The notes beneath the pieces were generated by a model, which saw only the letters and a program-made list of their open reading frames with translations, made no database searches and was not told where the DNA came from. Shown one piece after another: positions 50,937 to 60,062 of a DNA stretch of 64,000 nucleotides. The DNA is from Hominilimicola fabiformis (GTDB lineage: Bacteria > Bacillota > Clostridia > UBA1381), in NCBI RefSeq assembly GCF_020687385.1, contig NZ_JAJEQM010000011.1:1-64000 (forward strand), given 5' to 3'. The translations under genes were made by a program, and so were the position numbers. Every line of letters starts with the position of its first letter. Position 1 is the stretch's first letter.

Positions 50937-50965
50937 ATTTTATAACTTTCCACCCACACTGTCAA
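50937..50965 (-). promoter_or_regulatory. promoter of radA
   Basis: TTGACA (50960-50965), 17 bp, TAAAAT (50937-50942) on the minus strand, about 50 nt before the radA start. Confidence 0.7.
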
Positions 50966-51032
50966 GCCACAAATATTACGCTCACATTGCGGTTTGCATA
51001 ATTTACATTACAGCAATGTTACAGCTGTGTTA

Positions 51033-51128
51033 ATATCCACTCTATCCACGCACTTATCCACGCAATTCACGCCCGATTTATCCGTAAATATCAAAGTTAT
51101 CCACGCGTTATGCACCCAACGTGGATAA
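51033..51128. other. DnaA-box-like cluster between radA and glyQS
   Basis: Seven 9-mers resemble the DnaA box TTATCCACA: ATATCCACT (51033), CTATCCACG (51042), TTATCCACG (51054), TTATCCGTA (51078), TTATCCACG (51097), TTATGCACC (51108) and, reversed, CGTGGATAA (51120). Two of them form a 13-bp inverted repeat AAAGTTATCCACG/CGTGGATAACTTT (51093-51105, 51120-51132). An AT-rich stretch follows. dnaA is not in the window and gene orientation does not switch here, so a DnaA titration or regulatory site is more likely than the origin. Confidence 0.55.
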
Positions 51129-51237
51129 CTTTATTAACACATTCACAGTTTACATAACCTTTTCTGTCCCCAAAATTTTTATATTCCGAAAATTCAAAAA
51201 AATAATACTTATAACGTCAATATTTTTCGGAATAGCC

Positions 51238-51266
51238 TTGACAAACACCGTCAGTTTTTATAAACT
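51238..51266 (+). promoter_or_regulatory. promoter of glyQS
   Basis: TTGACA (51238-51243), 17 bp, TAAACT (51261-51266). The leader is only about 40 nt, too short for a T-box. A hairpin of TTCCGAAAA/TTTTTCGGAA (51184-51192, 51224-51233) lies upstream. Confidence 0.65.
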
Positions 51267-51314
51267 ATATGTATATGTAATTATGTAATAATTTGAAAGG
51301 ATGACTTTTTTATA

Positions 51315-52706
51315 ATGAATAACGCAGATAAAACAATGGACAAAATCGTAGCGCTTTGTAAAGGCAGAGGCTATGTGTACCCAGGCAGTGAAATTTACGG
51401 AGGTCTTGCAAACACTTGGGATTACGGTCCTCTCGGTGTTGAATTTAAGAACAACGTAAAAAAAGCTTGGTGGAAAAAATTCATACAGGAATCAAAATAT
51501 AATGTAGGTCTTGACTGTGCAATCCTTATGAACCCAGAAACATGGGTTGCGTCGGGTCACGTCGGCGGTTTCTCGGATCCTCTTATGGACTGTAAAGAAT
51601 GTAAATCACGTCACAGAGCGGACAAGCTGATTGAAGACTTTGCACACGAAAAAGGTGAGGACATCACAGTTGACGGTTGGAGCAAAGAAAAGATGGTTGA
51701 ATACATCACAGAAAATAACATTGTCTGCCCAAAATGCGGCAAGCAAAACTTTACTGATATTCGTGAATTTAACCTTATGTTCAAGACATTCCAAGGTGTT
51801 ACAGAAGATTCTTCATCAGTAGTATATCTTCGTCCGGAAACTGCACAAGGTATTTTCGTAAACTTCAAAAACGTACAACGTACAAGCCGTAAAAAAGTAC
51901 CTTTCGGCATCGGACAAATCGGTAAATCATTCAGAAACGAAATCACACCGGGTAACTTCACATTCCGTACAAGAGAATTTGAACAAATGGAACTTGAATT
52001 TTTCTGTGCACCGGGTACAGACCTTGAGTGGCACGCATATTGGAAAGAATACTGTATGAATTTCTTACTTAACCTTGGTATAAGAAAAGAAAACTTGCGT
52101 TTCAGAGATCACTCACCTGAAGAACTTGCATTCTATTCAAATGCAACTGCCGATATTGAATTTGTATTCCCATTCGGTTGGGGTGAACTTTGGGGTATTG
52201 CAGACAGAACCGATTATGACTTAAAGCAACATATGGAACACAGCGGTGAAAGTATGGAATATATGGACCCAATCACAAACGAAAAATACGTTCCGTATTG
52301 TATTGAGCCGTCACTTGGTGCAGACAGAGTTGCACTTGCATTCCTTGTTGAGGCATATGACGAAGAAGAACTTGAGGGTGGCGACACAAGAGTTGTTATG
52401 CACTTGCATCCGGCACTTGCACCGATAAAGGCTGCCGTTCTTCCGCTTTCAAAGAAACTTGACGAAGGTGCAACAGCTGTATACGAACAGCTTTCAAAGA
52501 AGTTCAACTGTGAATATGACAATGCCGGTTCAATCGGTAAGCGTTACAGAAGACAAGACGAAATCGGTACACCGTACTGTATCACATATGACTTCGATTC
52601 AGCAGAAGATAACTCGGTTACAGTCCGTGACAGAGATACAATGGAACAGCAGAGAATTAAGATTGACGAACTTGAAAAGTTCTTGGAAGGAAAATTAGAA
52701 TTTTAA
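51315..52706 (+). CDS. glyQS: glycyl-tRNA synthetase (single-chain, dimeric type)
   Basis: A 463-residue class II synthetase of the alpha2 type. [27 protein letters not shown] at the N-terminus is motif-1 related, the zinc-type cysteines are in [13 protein letters not shown] and [12 protein letters not shown], motif 2 is [24 protein letters not shown] and motif 3 [10 protein letters not shown]; the anticodon-binding domain begins at [16 protein letters not shown]. Charges tRNA-Gly. GAAAGGATGA precedes the ATG. mscL follows 27 nt downstream. Confidence 0.96.
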   Translation: MNNADKTMDKIVALCKGRGYVYPGSEIYGGLANTWDYGPLGVEFKNNVKKAWWKKFIQESKYNVGLDCAILMNPETWVASGHVGGFSDPLMDCKECKSRHRADKLIEDFAHEKGEDITVDGWSKEKMVEYITENNIVCPKCGKQNFTDIREFNLMFKTFQGVTEDSSSVVYLRPETAQGIFVNFKNVQRTSRKKVPFGIGQIGKSFRNEITPGNFTFRTREFEQMELEFFCAPGTDLEWHAYWKEYCMNFLLNLGIRKENLRFRDHSPEELAFYSNATADIEFVFPFGWGELWGIADRTDYDLKQHMEHSGESMEYMDPITNEKYVPYCIEPSLGADRVALAFLVEAYDEEELEGGDTRVVMHLHPALAPIKAAVLPLSKKLDEGATAVYEQLSKKFNCEYDNAGSIGKRYRRQDEIGTPYCITYDFDSAEDNSVTVRDRDTMEQQRIKIDELEKFLEGKLEF

Positions 52707-52733
52707 TAATGTTGTTGGTGGGGGTAAATTGCT

Positions 52734-53183
52734 ATGAAATTTGTTGATGAATTTAAAGATTTTATATCTCGCGGAAACGTAGTTGATATGGCAGTCGGCG
52801 TTGTTGTCGGCGGTGCATTTAAAAGCATTGTCGATTCACTTGTTGCCGACATTATCGACCCGGGTATTGCATACGTTGTATCTCTTATAACAGGTGCACT
52901 CAAAACAGCCGCTACAAGTACAGTCGGTGACACAAGTGCCGTTGAATCGGTTATGGATATGTCTAAATGGATAATTCCGGGTACATCAATAAATATCGGT
53001 AATTTCCTTTCGGCGATTATTAATTTCCTTATCCTTGCATTTATAATTTTCTGCGTAGTTAAGGGGCTTAATAAACTAAATGATAAATTCAAAAAGAAAG
53101 TTGAGGAAGAAGTCACTCCTGCAGGTCCTACCCAAGAAGAACTTCTTGCCGAAATACGCGATTTGTTAAAAGACAAAGAATAA
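52734..53183 (+). CDS. mscL: large-conductance mechanosensitive channel
   Basis: A 149-residue MscL. The N-terminal helix FVDEFKDFISRGNVVDMAVGVVVGGAFKSIV is the pore-lining signature, a periplasmic-type loop spans about 45-80, and the second helix (FLSAIINFLILAFIIFCVVKGLNKL) leads to the charged C-terminal bundle with TQEELLAEIRDLLK. It releases solutes on hypo-osmotic shock. A G-rich site (GGTGGGGG) stands upstream. It is likely co-transcribed with glyQS. Confidence 0.95.
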   Translation: MKFVDEFKDFISRGNVVDMAVGVVVGGAFKSIVDSLVADIIDPGIAYVVSLITGALKTAATSTVGDTSAVESVMDMSKWIIPGTSINIGNFLSAIINFLILAFIIFCVVKGLNKLNDKFKKKVEEEVTPAGPTQEELLAEIRDLLKDKE

Positions 53184-53186
53184 TAC

Positions 53187-53219
53187 AAAACCCAATCGAA
53201 CGAAATTCGATTGGGTTTT
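53187..53219. terminator. bidirectional terminator between mscL and the broken subtilase
   Basis: AAAACCCAATCGA (53187-53199) and TCGATTGGGTTTT (53207-53219) form a perfect 13-bp stem with a 7-nt loop and T or A runs at both ends. Confidence 0.85.
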
Positions 53220-53222
53220 CTT

Positions 53223-55100
53223 TTATTTTTCTATTTGCTTTACCTCTGCATACGGCTTCATATTTCCATTCCACACATACACATCTATACCGTCATATTC
53301 CACATCATTCAAATCGACCTCCGCCGTCATATTATGTATGTCAGGTGTCACAATCTTTTTAAGTTCATTACCTTTTCTGAACGCAACATACATCAATTCG
53401 TCATCTTCTTCAAAATTAAGCGATACGATAAGTTTGTTATCTTTTATTTCACACTCAATTTTATTGTTCGTTAAAACAGTCGGCATTGGTGTGACTGTCG
53501 GACCAGCCGTTGGTGTTGCCGTTGGACTTGACGTTACTGTCGGCATCGGTACTGTCGTAGGCATTGCCGTTGGACTTGGTGTTACTGTCGGTACTATCGT
53601 TGGTGTTGCTGTTGCTTTTACCGTTGGTGTTGCCGTTGGACTTGGTGTTACTGTCGTAGGCGTTGCTGTTGGTTTTACCGTTGGTGTTGCCGTTGGACTT
53701 GGTGTTACTGTCGGCGTTGCTGTCGGTTTTACCGTTGGTGTTGCCGTTGGTGTCGCTGTCGGCATAATTGCCTTAACCGCATTATACGCATTCAATCTTC
53801 CGCCGCTTATAACTTTACCTGTAAGCGCCGAAAGCTTGTCTGAACTCGAACACAAAGTTTCTTTAATTTCTTTTGCCGAAATATTCGGATTTACTGCACG
53901 CATTACCGCAACAGCACTTGCAACCATAGGTGTAGCCATAGAAGTTCCCGACATTGTTCCGTAACTGCTTGTCGGAATTGTACTGTAAATATCCGTACCG
54001 GGTGCGGCAATATCAACACTTTTCGCACCGTAATGTGACGTACTGCTGAGTTCATCACTGCTTGTCGTGTTTGCAACAGAAATTACATTGTCGAGGTCTT
54101 TTGTAAGTTGTGACGGATATACCGCCACTTTGTCATTATTAGCTTATGATGCACTTGTTGTATTTCCCGCCGCAATAACGAAAAACATATCAGGCACAGC
54201 CGCCATTGCAGATTTGATTGTGTTCACAGAAGAACTTCCCCAACCAGTACCGCCAAAACTGCAATTAATAATATTTATATCATTCTTTTTCGCGAAATTA
54301 ATCCCTTCTATTATATAAGATAAAGTACTTTTACCACTGCTGTTAAAAATCTTTATTGACGCGATTTTGGCATTACGTGCAACAGACGCCACACCCTTGG
54401 AATTATTAGTCGCCGCACTTATAATCCCCGCAACGTGAACACCGTGTTCGTCCACATATGACACATCACCGTTACTGTCACCGCAATTCCAACCATATAT
54501 GTCATCAATATAGCCGTTACCGTCATTGTCAATGCCGTCACCGGCAATTTCGCCCGTATTCACCCATATATTGTCAATTAAATCTTCGTGATTTGTCTGT
54601 ATACCCGAATCCATAACTCCGACAGTCACATCAGAGCAATCAATATCAAAATCCCAAAGCTTTTTTGCACCGATTAAATCAAGCACAGCTTGTTTTCCGT
54701 TTTGATAGTACGTGTCATTAGGTTCGGAAAACTCATATACATTGTAGTTAGGCTCTGCATATTCAATATTCGGCATAGCCTTTAATTTTTCAATCGTATC
54801 TATAACATTTTCACGGCTCGGATTTTCCAAATCAAGTACATATATAATAGGCTCTGTTTTATCAGAAAACAAACTGATACTGCTTGCATCGTCACCGAAA
54901 ATACATTTTGCATCACTGATATTCAATTCTTCAAACGGGTCTGAACACATTGAAACAGCATCGGTAATCTGCGGTTTTAACTGCACAAGCACACTTCCGT
55001 AATCAAAATCCAACCCGTCATATTCATCTGCATAAACATTAATCCCCAGCCACATCATAGCCAATAACGCGGCAAAAAATATATATCTGAATCTTTTCAT
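53223..55100 (-). pseudogene. subtilisin-like protease (S8) interrupted by one in-frame TAA
   Basis: The minus-strand frame runs without shift from an ATG at 55100 (GGAG upstream) to 53223, broken by a single TAA at 54144-54146. The first part has a signal peptide (RYIFFAALLAMMWLGINVYA), inhibitor-like propeptide and the catalytic Asp (MDSGIQTNHED), His (DEHGVHVAG) and oxyanion Asn (VIAAGN). The stop follows GNTTSAS. The same frame continues ANNDKVAVYPSQL and holds the catalytic Ser (GTSMATPMVA), a Pro/Thr repeat linker and a C-terminal domain. About 625 residues would be restored by changing one base. Recent nonsense mutation or sequence error are both possible. Confidence 0.85.
53490..53762 (-). 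repeat. Pro/Thr-rich tandem repeats in the broken subtilase
   Basis: Degenerate units encoding TPTATPTVKP and TPSPTATPTVKP recur about a dozen times. At DNA level GTTGGTGTTGCCGTTGGACT-type blocks return with small changes. The linker separates the protease from its C-terminal domain and should be flexible, perhaps glycosylated. Confidence 0.8.
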
Positions 55101-55183
55101 AACCATAGCTCCGTTTTTCAAATTGCTTTAATTTCAGTATATCACTCAATTTTTATAAAGTCAATTTAAACCTCGTTTTTCGC

Positions 55184-55212
55184 TTGACTTTTTTGTTTTA
55201 CTATGGTAAAAT
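55184..55212 (+). promoter_or_regulatory. promoter of tRNA-Ser
   Basis: TTGACT (55184-55189), 17 bp, TAAAAT (55207-55212), starting about 8 nt before the mature tRNA end. Confidence 0.65.
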
Positions 55213-55226
55213 ATTAAGGTACTTTT

Positions 55227-55315
55227 GGAGAAGTATCGAAGCGGTCATAACGGGGCGCACTCGAAATGCGTTTGCCTTAACAGGCACGTGGGTTCGAATC
55301 CCACCTTCTCCGCCA
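55227..55315 (+). tRNA. tRNA-Ser (anticodon CGA)
   Basis: The acceptor GGAGAAG pairs with CTTCTCC, followed by discriminator G and an encoded CCA. The anticodon loop CTCGAAA gives CGA. A long variable arm (TTGCC...GGCA) is typical of tRNA-Ser, and the T arm has GGTTCGAATCC. It reads UCG codons. The opposite strand gives a spurious reading frame. Confidence 0.97.
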
Positions 55316-55318
55316 AAG

Positions 55319-55350
55319 AGAATGCTGATTTTTAATCCGCATTCTTTTTT
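55319..55350 (+). terminator. terminator of tRNA-Ser
   Basis: AGAATGC (55319-55325) pairs with GCATTCT (55339-55345) and is followed by a T run, just after the tRNA. Confidence 0.8.
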
Positions 55351-55382
55351 TACTATGTGAATTTTTATAAAGGAGTAAAACA

Positions 55383-57146
55383 ATGCAGACAGAAGAAAAA
55401 CAAATGAAGATGAGTTATCTTATAAAGCGCTTTGTACCGTATTTCAAAAAATACAAATGGATACTGATACTCGATCTAATCTGTGCGTCACTGACAACGG
55501 TTTGTGAGCTTGTATTCCCAATGCTCGTGCGTTACATAACAAATATGGGTATCAATAACATAGCAGGATTAACCGTCGGAATAATCTTAAAAATAGGACT
55601 TTTCTATCTGATTTTAAGAATAATCGACTCTGCGGCAAATTTCTATATGGCTGACACTGGACATATTATGGGAGCAAAAATCGAAACAGATATGCGCCGT
55701 GACTTATTCGCGCACCTTGAAACGCTTTCACATTCATACTTTGCCGAACACAAAGTCGGACAAATTATGGCACGAATAACAAGCGACTTGTTTGATATAA
55801 CAGAATTTGCGCACCACTGCCCCGAAGAATTTTTCATCGCCGCACTGAAAATAATCGTTTCATTTATAATTCTTTGCGGAGTAAACGTACCGCTTACGGT
55901 TATTGTGTTCGCATCACTTCCGCTTATATTCTGTTTTGTAAAATTCTTTAATACGCGTATGCGTAAAGCGTTCAAGAAACAGCGTAACCAAATCGGCGAA
56001 ATTAATTCACAGGTTGAGGATACATTGCTCGGTATAAGAGTGGTAAAGTCATTTGCGACAGAAGAACTTGAAGCTGAAAAATTTGAGGACGGCAACAAAA
56101 AATTTCTTGACACAAAAAAACTCGGATATTTCTATATGGCAGGTTTTCAAACATCAAACAGAGCCTTTGAGGGTGTAATGTATTTGATAGTCGTTGTTGC
56201 GGGTGCGTTGTTTATGATTAACGGCAAAATCTCCCCTGCCGACCTTACCGCATATCTTTTGTATGTAAGCACGCTCCTTGCCACTTTGCGTACAATCATT
56301 CAATTTACCGAACAATTCCAACGCGGTATGACAGGTATTGAGCGTTTCCTTGAAATTATGGACGCACCTGCCGAAATAACAGAAAAAGAAAATGCCGACG
56401 AATTGAAAAATGTTCAAGGAAATATAACGTTTGAAAACGTCGGATTTCATTACAGTGACGATGACACAAACGTGCTGTCAAATATAAATCTTAACATCAA
56501 GAAAGGCGACAGCGTTGCACTTGTCGGTCCGTCAGGCGGCGGAAAAACAACGCTTTGTAACCTTATCCCACGTTTTTATGACGTCACAGAAGGACGTATT
56601 TTAATTGACGGCAAAGATATAAAAAACGTCACATTAAATTCGCTCCGAAATTCAATCGGTGTCGTTCAACAGGACGTTTACTTGTTCTCGGGAACGGTCT
56701 TTGAAAACATCGCTTACGGATTAAGCGGTGCAACACGCGAAGATGTTATAAACGCCGCCAAGCTTGCAGGCGCACATGAATTTATTTCAAACCTCGAAAA
56801 CGGATATGACACATATGTCGGCGAACGTGGAGTTAAACTTTCGGGCGGTCAAAAGCAAAGAATAAGTATCGCAAGAGTATTCTTAAAAAATCCGCCTATA
56901 CTTATTCTTGACGAAGCGACCTCCGCACTTGATAATGAAAGCGAAAAAATCGTGCAAGACTCACTCGAAAAACTTGCAAAAGGCAGAACAGTATTCACAA
57001 TCGCCCATAGACTTACAACAATCCGTAACGCAAATATGATTCTTGTCCTCACCGAAAACGGTATCGAAGAACAAGGCACACACCAAGAATTGATTGATAA
57101 AAAAGGATTGTACTACAACCTATACAGTATGTACACCTCACTATAA
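55383..57146 (+). CDS. ABC transporter, fused permease and ATPase (exporter)
   Basis: A 587-residue half-transporter of the MsbA/MDR type that works as a dimer. Residues about 20-310 hold six membrane helices. The nucleotide-binding domain (about 345-585) has Walker A GPSGGGKTTL, Q-loop VQQDVYLF, signature LSGGQKQRIS, Walker B ILILDEATSALD and the H-loop IAHRLTTI. All are intact. AAGGAG precedes the ATG. It is not in an operon with a second half-transporter, so a homodimer is likely. Substrate unknown; lipids, peptides or drugs are the usual cargo. Confidence 0.9.
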   Translation: MQTEEKQMKMSYLIKRFVPYFKKYKWILILDLICASLTTVCELVFPMLVRYITNMGINNIAGLTVGIILKIGLFYLILRIIDSAANFYMADTGHIMGAKIETDMRRDLFAHLETLSHSYFAEHKVGQIMARITSDLFDITEFAHHCPEEFFIAALKIIVSFIILCGVNVPLTVIVFASLPLIFCFVKFFNTRMRKAFKKQRNQIGEINSQVEDTLLGIRVVKSFATEELEAEKFEDGNKKFLDTKKLGYFYMAGFQTSNRAFEGVMYLIVVVAGALFMINGKISPADLTAYLLYVSTLLATLRTIIQFTEQFQRGMTGIERFLEIMDAPAEITEKENADELKNVQGNITFENVGFHYSDDDTNVLSNINLNIKKGDSVALVGPSGGGKTTLCNLIPRFYDVTEGRILIDGKDIKNVTLNSLRNSIGVVQQDVYLFSGTVFENIAYGLSGATREDVINAAKLAGAHEFISNLENGYDTYVGERGVKLSGGQKQRISIARVFLKNPPILILDEATSALDNESEKIVQDSLEKLAKGRTVFTIAHRLTTIRNANMILVLTENGIEEQGTHQELIDKKGLYYNLYSMYTSL

Positions 57147-57151
57147 CAAAC

Positions 57152-57180
57152 AAAAATGCGGTCTGTATGACCGCATTTTT
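57152..57180. terminator. bidirectional terminator between ABC exporter and cls
   Basis: AAAAATGCGGTC (57152-57163) and GACCGCATTTTT (57169-57180) form a perfect 12-bp stem with loop TGTAT. Confidence 0.87.
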
Positions 57181-58716
57181 TTATAGTAGTGGTGCTACTA
57201 ACCTTATAATATGTCCTAAAAGCTTTGTGAAAATATTAAAATGTTTAACGTCCTCTAATGTAATCTTCTGCGACAATTCAAGCGTGTCTTTGAAATCACG
57301 TTCAATATCCATAACCGCCGGTACATTAAGCATATAAGCCGCACATTCATAGTGAAGATACAAACTTCTGTAATCGTGGTTTACCGTACCGACAATGGCT
57401 TTTTTACCGTCACTTATCGACATTTTCGCGTGAACAAAACCGGGTGTATATTCGTATATTTCTATACCTGCTTTCAAAAGTTCCTTATAATATGTTCTCG
57501 CAAGATAGAACGCATATTTCTTGTCAGGAATATGTGGCATTATAATCTTAACGTCAACGCCCCTTTGAGCCGCATACTTCATACACTCATACATCTCGTC
57601 ATCAATAACAAGATACGGCGTCATTATATAAGTATATTCCGACGCATTGTTCAGATTATTTATATACGCACGCTTTCCGACATAAACTTCATCAAGCGGA
57701 GTATCGCCGAACGGTATTACAAATCCGTCCGTACTTACGGAATATTTTTTTGACGCTTGGATATATTCACCGCAATCCTCAATGTGTTCATCATTTACGT
57801 TCCACATTTCAAGAAACATCGCCGTAAATCCCGCGACCGCCTCGCCTCTGAGCATAAATCCCGTATCTTTCCAATGCCCGAAACGCATCTTTTCATTAAT
57901 ATATTCATCTGAAATATTTATCCCACCGCAAAACGCCACCGCACCGTCTATAACCATTATTTTTCTGTGGTCACGATTGTTTTGGTGAGTTGACAAAAGC
58001 GGTACAATCGGCGAAAATATACGACATTTAATCCCCTGTCTTTCAAGATATTCATTGTATTTTCGCGGAAGCGTCACGATACAGCCCATACCGTCATACA
58101 TAACGCGAACTTCAACGCCCTGTTTAACTTTTTTCTTTAAAATTTCAAGAATTTCATTCCACATACGGCTCGTGTGATTTATAATAAAGAACTCCAAAAA
58201 TATGAATTTTTCCGCTTTCAAAAGCTCCTTTTTCATATCCTCAAACATTCTCTCGCCTATGCTGTAATACTGTACACCCGTATTTGTGTAAGCAGGAGAA
58301 CCGCCGTATTTCGATAAATACCTTGCAAATCCGTCCTGATTTTTATCGGTCTGATAAATATTTTTCATAACATCATTGTCTTGAACAAGATACTTTTTGT
58401 TTGCCTCTTGAATATTCTTGTAATCGTCACCTATATTCATTGACACTCCCTGTGCCCTTGTAAACAGATAAAACAAAGCACCGAATATAGGTATAATCGC
58501 AATAAGCGTTATCCACGTCATTTTAAAAGTAGATTCCTCTGTACGATTAATTTCAAATATTATAAGTACGGCACTCAAAACAGTCGAAAGACCGAACAAA
58601 ACCTTTGAATAGTCGGAAATCCATATATACATTGCAACAAACGTAATGATTTGCATTAAAAGCATTACCATTGCAACGAATTTGTTTGAATATAAAAGTC
58701 TGTAAATCTTTTTCAT
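57181..58716 (-). CDS. cls: cardiolipin synthase
   Basis: A 511-residue phospholipase-D-fold enzyme joining two phosphatidylglycerols into cardiolipin at the membrane. Two N-terminal membrane helices (about 10-60 and a third near 70-88) precede the two HKD motifs: HRKIMVIDGAVAFCGGINISDEY (about 255-277) and HAKMSISDGKKAIVGTVNHDYRS (about 425-447). FFIINHTSRMWNEI and WKDTGFMLRG are also typical. AGGAGG precedes the ATG, which lies 22 nt after the DUF5662 gene. Confidence 0.95.
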   Translation of the reverse strand: MKKIYRLLYSNKFVAMVMLLMQIITFVAMYIWISDYSKVLFGLSTVLSAVLIIFEINRTEESTFKMTWITLIAIIPIFGALFYLFTRAQGVSMNIGDDYKNIQEANKKYLVQDNDVMKNIYQTDKNQDGFARYLSKYGGSPAYTNTGVQYYSIGERMFEDMKKELLKAEKFIFLEFFIINHTSRMWNEILEILKKKVKQGVEVRVMYDGMGCIVTLPRKYNEYLERQGIKCRIFSPIVPLLSTHQNNRDHRKIMVIDGAVAFCGGINISDEYINEKMRFGHWKDTGFMLRGEAVAGFTAMFLEMWNVNDEHIEDCGEYIQASKKYSVSTDGFVIPFGDTPLDEVYVGKRAYINNLNNASEYTYIMTPYLVIDDEMYECMKYAAQRGVDVKIIMPHIPDKKYAFYLARTYYKELLKAGIEIYEYTPGFVHAKMSISDGKKAIVGTVNHDYRSLYLHYECAAYMLNVPAVMDIERDFKDTLELSQKITLEDVKHFNIFTKLLGHIIRLVAPLL

Positions 58717-58738
58717 TCAAAATCCTCCTTTCAAACGG

Positions 58739-59260
58739 CTATTTTAAATTTTTTATATACGCAAACGTTTTTTCTTCCCCTTCTTGCTGCAACATCATAA
58801 GCCACCCTTCAAGCAGCTTTGCAGTGTTTGGGTGCATACTTGTTTTAGCATTTCCCTTTAAGAAATATTCTATCGGATTATCGTTTGTATATTTGTCGTC
58901 CAAATAAATTTTTCCTGCCGCAACACGGTCGCAAAACATTTCTTTAACATATTTTAACGGCATTTCGACCGCCTCCATACGTCTTGTTTTGGGATTGTAG
59001 TCTGTCCAATATTCAAAGTGATGTTTGTTTCTTCCTTTGTGGTGCATCCAAGCCTTTGAATAACCGTATTCACGTCTTTCGCCCTCTGTCGGACTTCTGT
59101 CACCGAGATAAAATCTTGCTCCCGGTAAAAATTCAGTCGGTGAATATTTCGACAAATCGTGACGCATACCCTGCCACAAAATTCCGCACCTTAGGCAATG
59201 ATACATTACCTTGTGACGGTGCCTTGTGATTGTCATAAAATGTTTTATAAAATGCCACAT
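58739..59260 (-). CDS. DUF5662-like protein
   Basis: A 173-residue protein. His-rich motifs HDLSKYSPTEFLPGARFY, MHHKGRNKHHFEYWTDYN and CDRVAAGKIYLDDKY suggest a metal-binding, HD-like helical fold as annotated for DUF5662. Its function is unknown. AAAGGAAG stands upstream. It is followed by cls 22 nt downstream, so the two genes are probably transcribed together. Confidence 0.8.
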   Translation of the reverse strand: MWHFIKHFMTITRHRHKVMYHCLRCGILWQGMRHDLSKYSPTEFLPGARFYLGDRSPTEGERREYGYSKAWMHHKGRNKHHFEYWTDYNPKTRRMEAVEMPLKYVKEMFCDRVAAGKIYLDDKYTNDNPIEYFLKGNAKTSMHPNTAKLLEGWLMMLQQEGEEKTFAYIKNLK

Positions 59261-59350
59261 ACAGTGATTCTTCCTTTTTCTATAATAGTTTATTATATCA
59301 CAAATACCGACATTTTACAATACCAAAACGTTGCACCTCTCAAAACAAAA

Positions 59351-59384
59351 AAAATCGGCTGCCAAAATTTCGGCAACCGATTTT
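59351..59384 (-). terminator. terminator of the rimO-pgsA-hisIE operon
   Basis: AAAATCGGCTGCC (59351-59363) pairs imperfectly with GGCAACCGATTTT (59372-59384); a long T run follows on the minus strand, four bases after the hisIE stop. Confidence 0.8.
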
Positions 59385-59387
59385 CGA

Positions 59388-60026
59388 TTAGTTACTTCTT
59401 CTTTCCATTTCCTTATAAATATCTTCCCAAGTCATACCGTTGTCAACCAGCATAACAGTAAGGTGATAAATAAGGTCAGCGGTTTCGTAGCTGATTTCGT
59501 CCTTATCGCGGTTTTTACCTGCAATAACAACTTCGGCAGCCTCCTCACCGACTTTTTTCAAAATCTTATCTTCGCCCTTATCGAACAAGTAATTTGTATA
59601 ACTGCCCTCTTCAGGGTGTTCTTTTCTGTCCATAACTACAGCCTGTTCACGCGCAAATACATCTGTCTTAGTCTGTTCCTTTGCGTCCTCAACAAGCTTG
59701 CCGTCCTCAATCTTTCTGAAGAAACAACTTCTGTTTCCCGTATGACACGCAGGACCGGCAGGATTAACAAGCACAACAAGACAATCGCAGTCGCAGTCAA
59801 CGCGAACTTCTTTAACGTACATATAATTACCCGAAGTATCGCCCTTTACCCAAACTTCCTGTCTGCTTCTTGACCAAAAAGTTGCTCTGCCTGTTTCAAG
59901 AGTTTGCTTAATCGTGTCCGCATTCATATATGCAACCATAAGCACCTCGTTAGTTTCAATATTCTGCACAACCGCCGGAATAAGTCCGCTTGCGTCAAAT
60001 TTAAGAGTATTTATTAATTCGTCCAT
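59388..60026 (-). CDS. hisI: phosphoribosyl-AMP cyclohydrolase / phosphoribosyl-ATP pyrophosphatase
   Basis: A 212-residue bifunctional HisIE, steps two and three of histidine synthesis. The HisI part (1-about 110) has TFWSRSRQEVWVKGDTSGN and the zinc ligands in VDCDCDCLVVLV and GPACHTGNRSCFFR. The HisE part (about 120-212) has DKILKKVGEEAAEVVIAGK and DLIYHLTVMLVDNGMTW. No other his gene is in the window; here it ends a run behind rimO and pgsA. GAAAGGGG precedes the ATG. Confidence 0.94.
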   Translation of the reverse strand: MDELINTLKFDASGLIPAVVQNIETNEVLMVAYMNADTIKQTLETGRATFWSRSRQEVWVKGDTSGNYMYVKEVRVDCDCDCLVVLVNPAGPACHTGNRSCFFRKIEDGKLVEDAKEQTKTDVFAREQAVVMDRKEHPEEGSYTNYLFDKGEDKILKKVGEEAAEVVIAGKNRDKDEISYETADLIYHLTVMLVDNGMTWEDIYKEMERRSN

Positions 60027-60062
60027 TTATGTAATTCCCCTTTCAATTTATATAAAACAAAT

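Noticed and set aside
51033-51233. Chromosomal origin (oriC)
   Set aside because: dnaA and dnaN are absent, gene orientation stays mainly minus on both sides, and GC skew could not be computed. Kept only as a DnaA-box cluster.
51267-51314. T-box leader before glyQS (also considered before alaS)
   Set aside because: The distance from promoter to ATG is about 40-50 nt in both cases, and no T-box sequence or specifier stem is visible.
53338-53964. Plus-strand ORF of 208 codons, Val/Gly-rich
   Set aside because: It is the antisense of the Pro/Thr repeats of the subtilase; composition is an artefact of the repeats.
55201-55383. Minus-strand ORF of 60 codons reading GGEGGIRTHVPVKANAF
   Set aside because: It is the complement of the tRNA-Ser gene. 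This phrase is a well-known false protein produced by antisense translation of tRNA-Ser.
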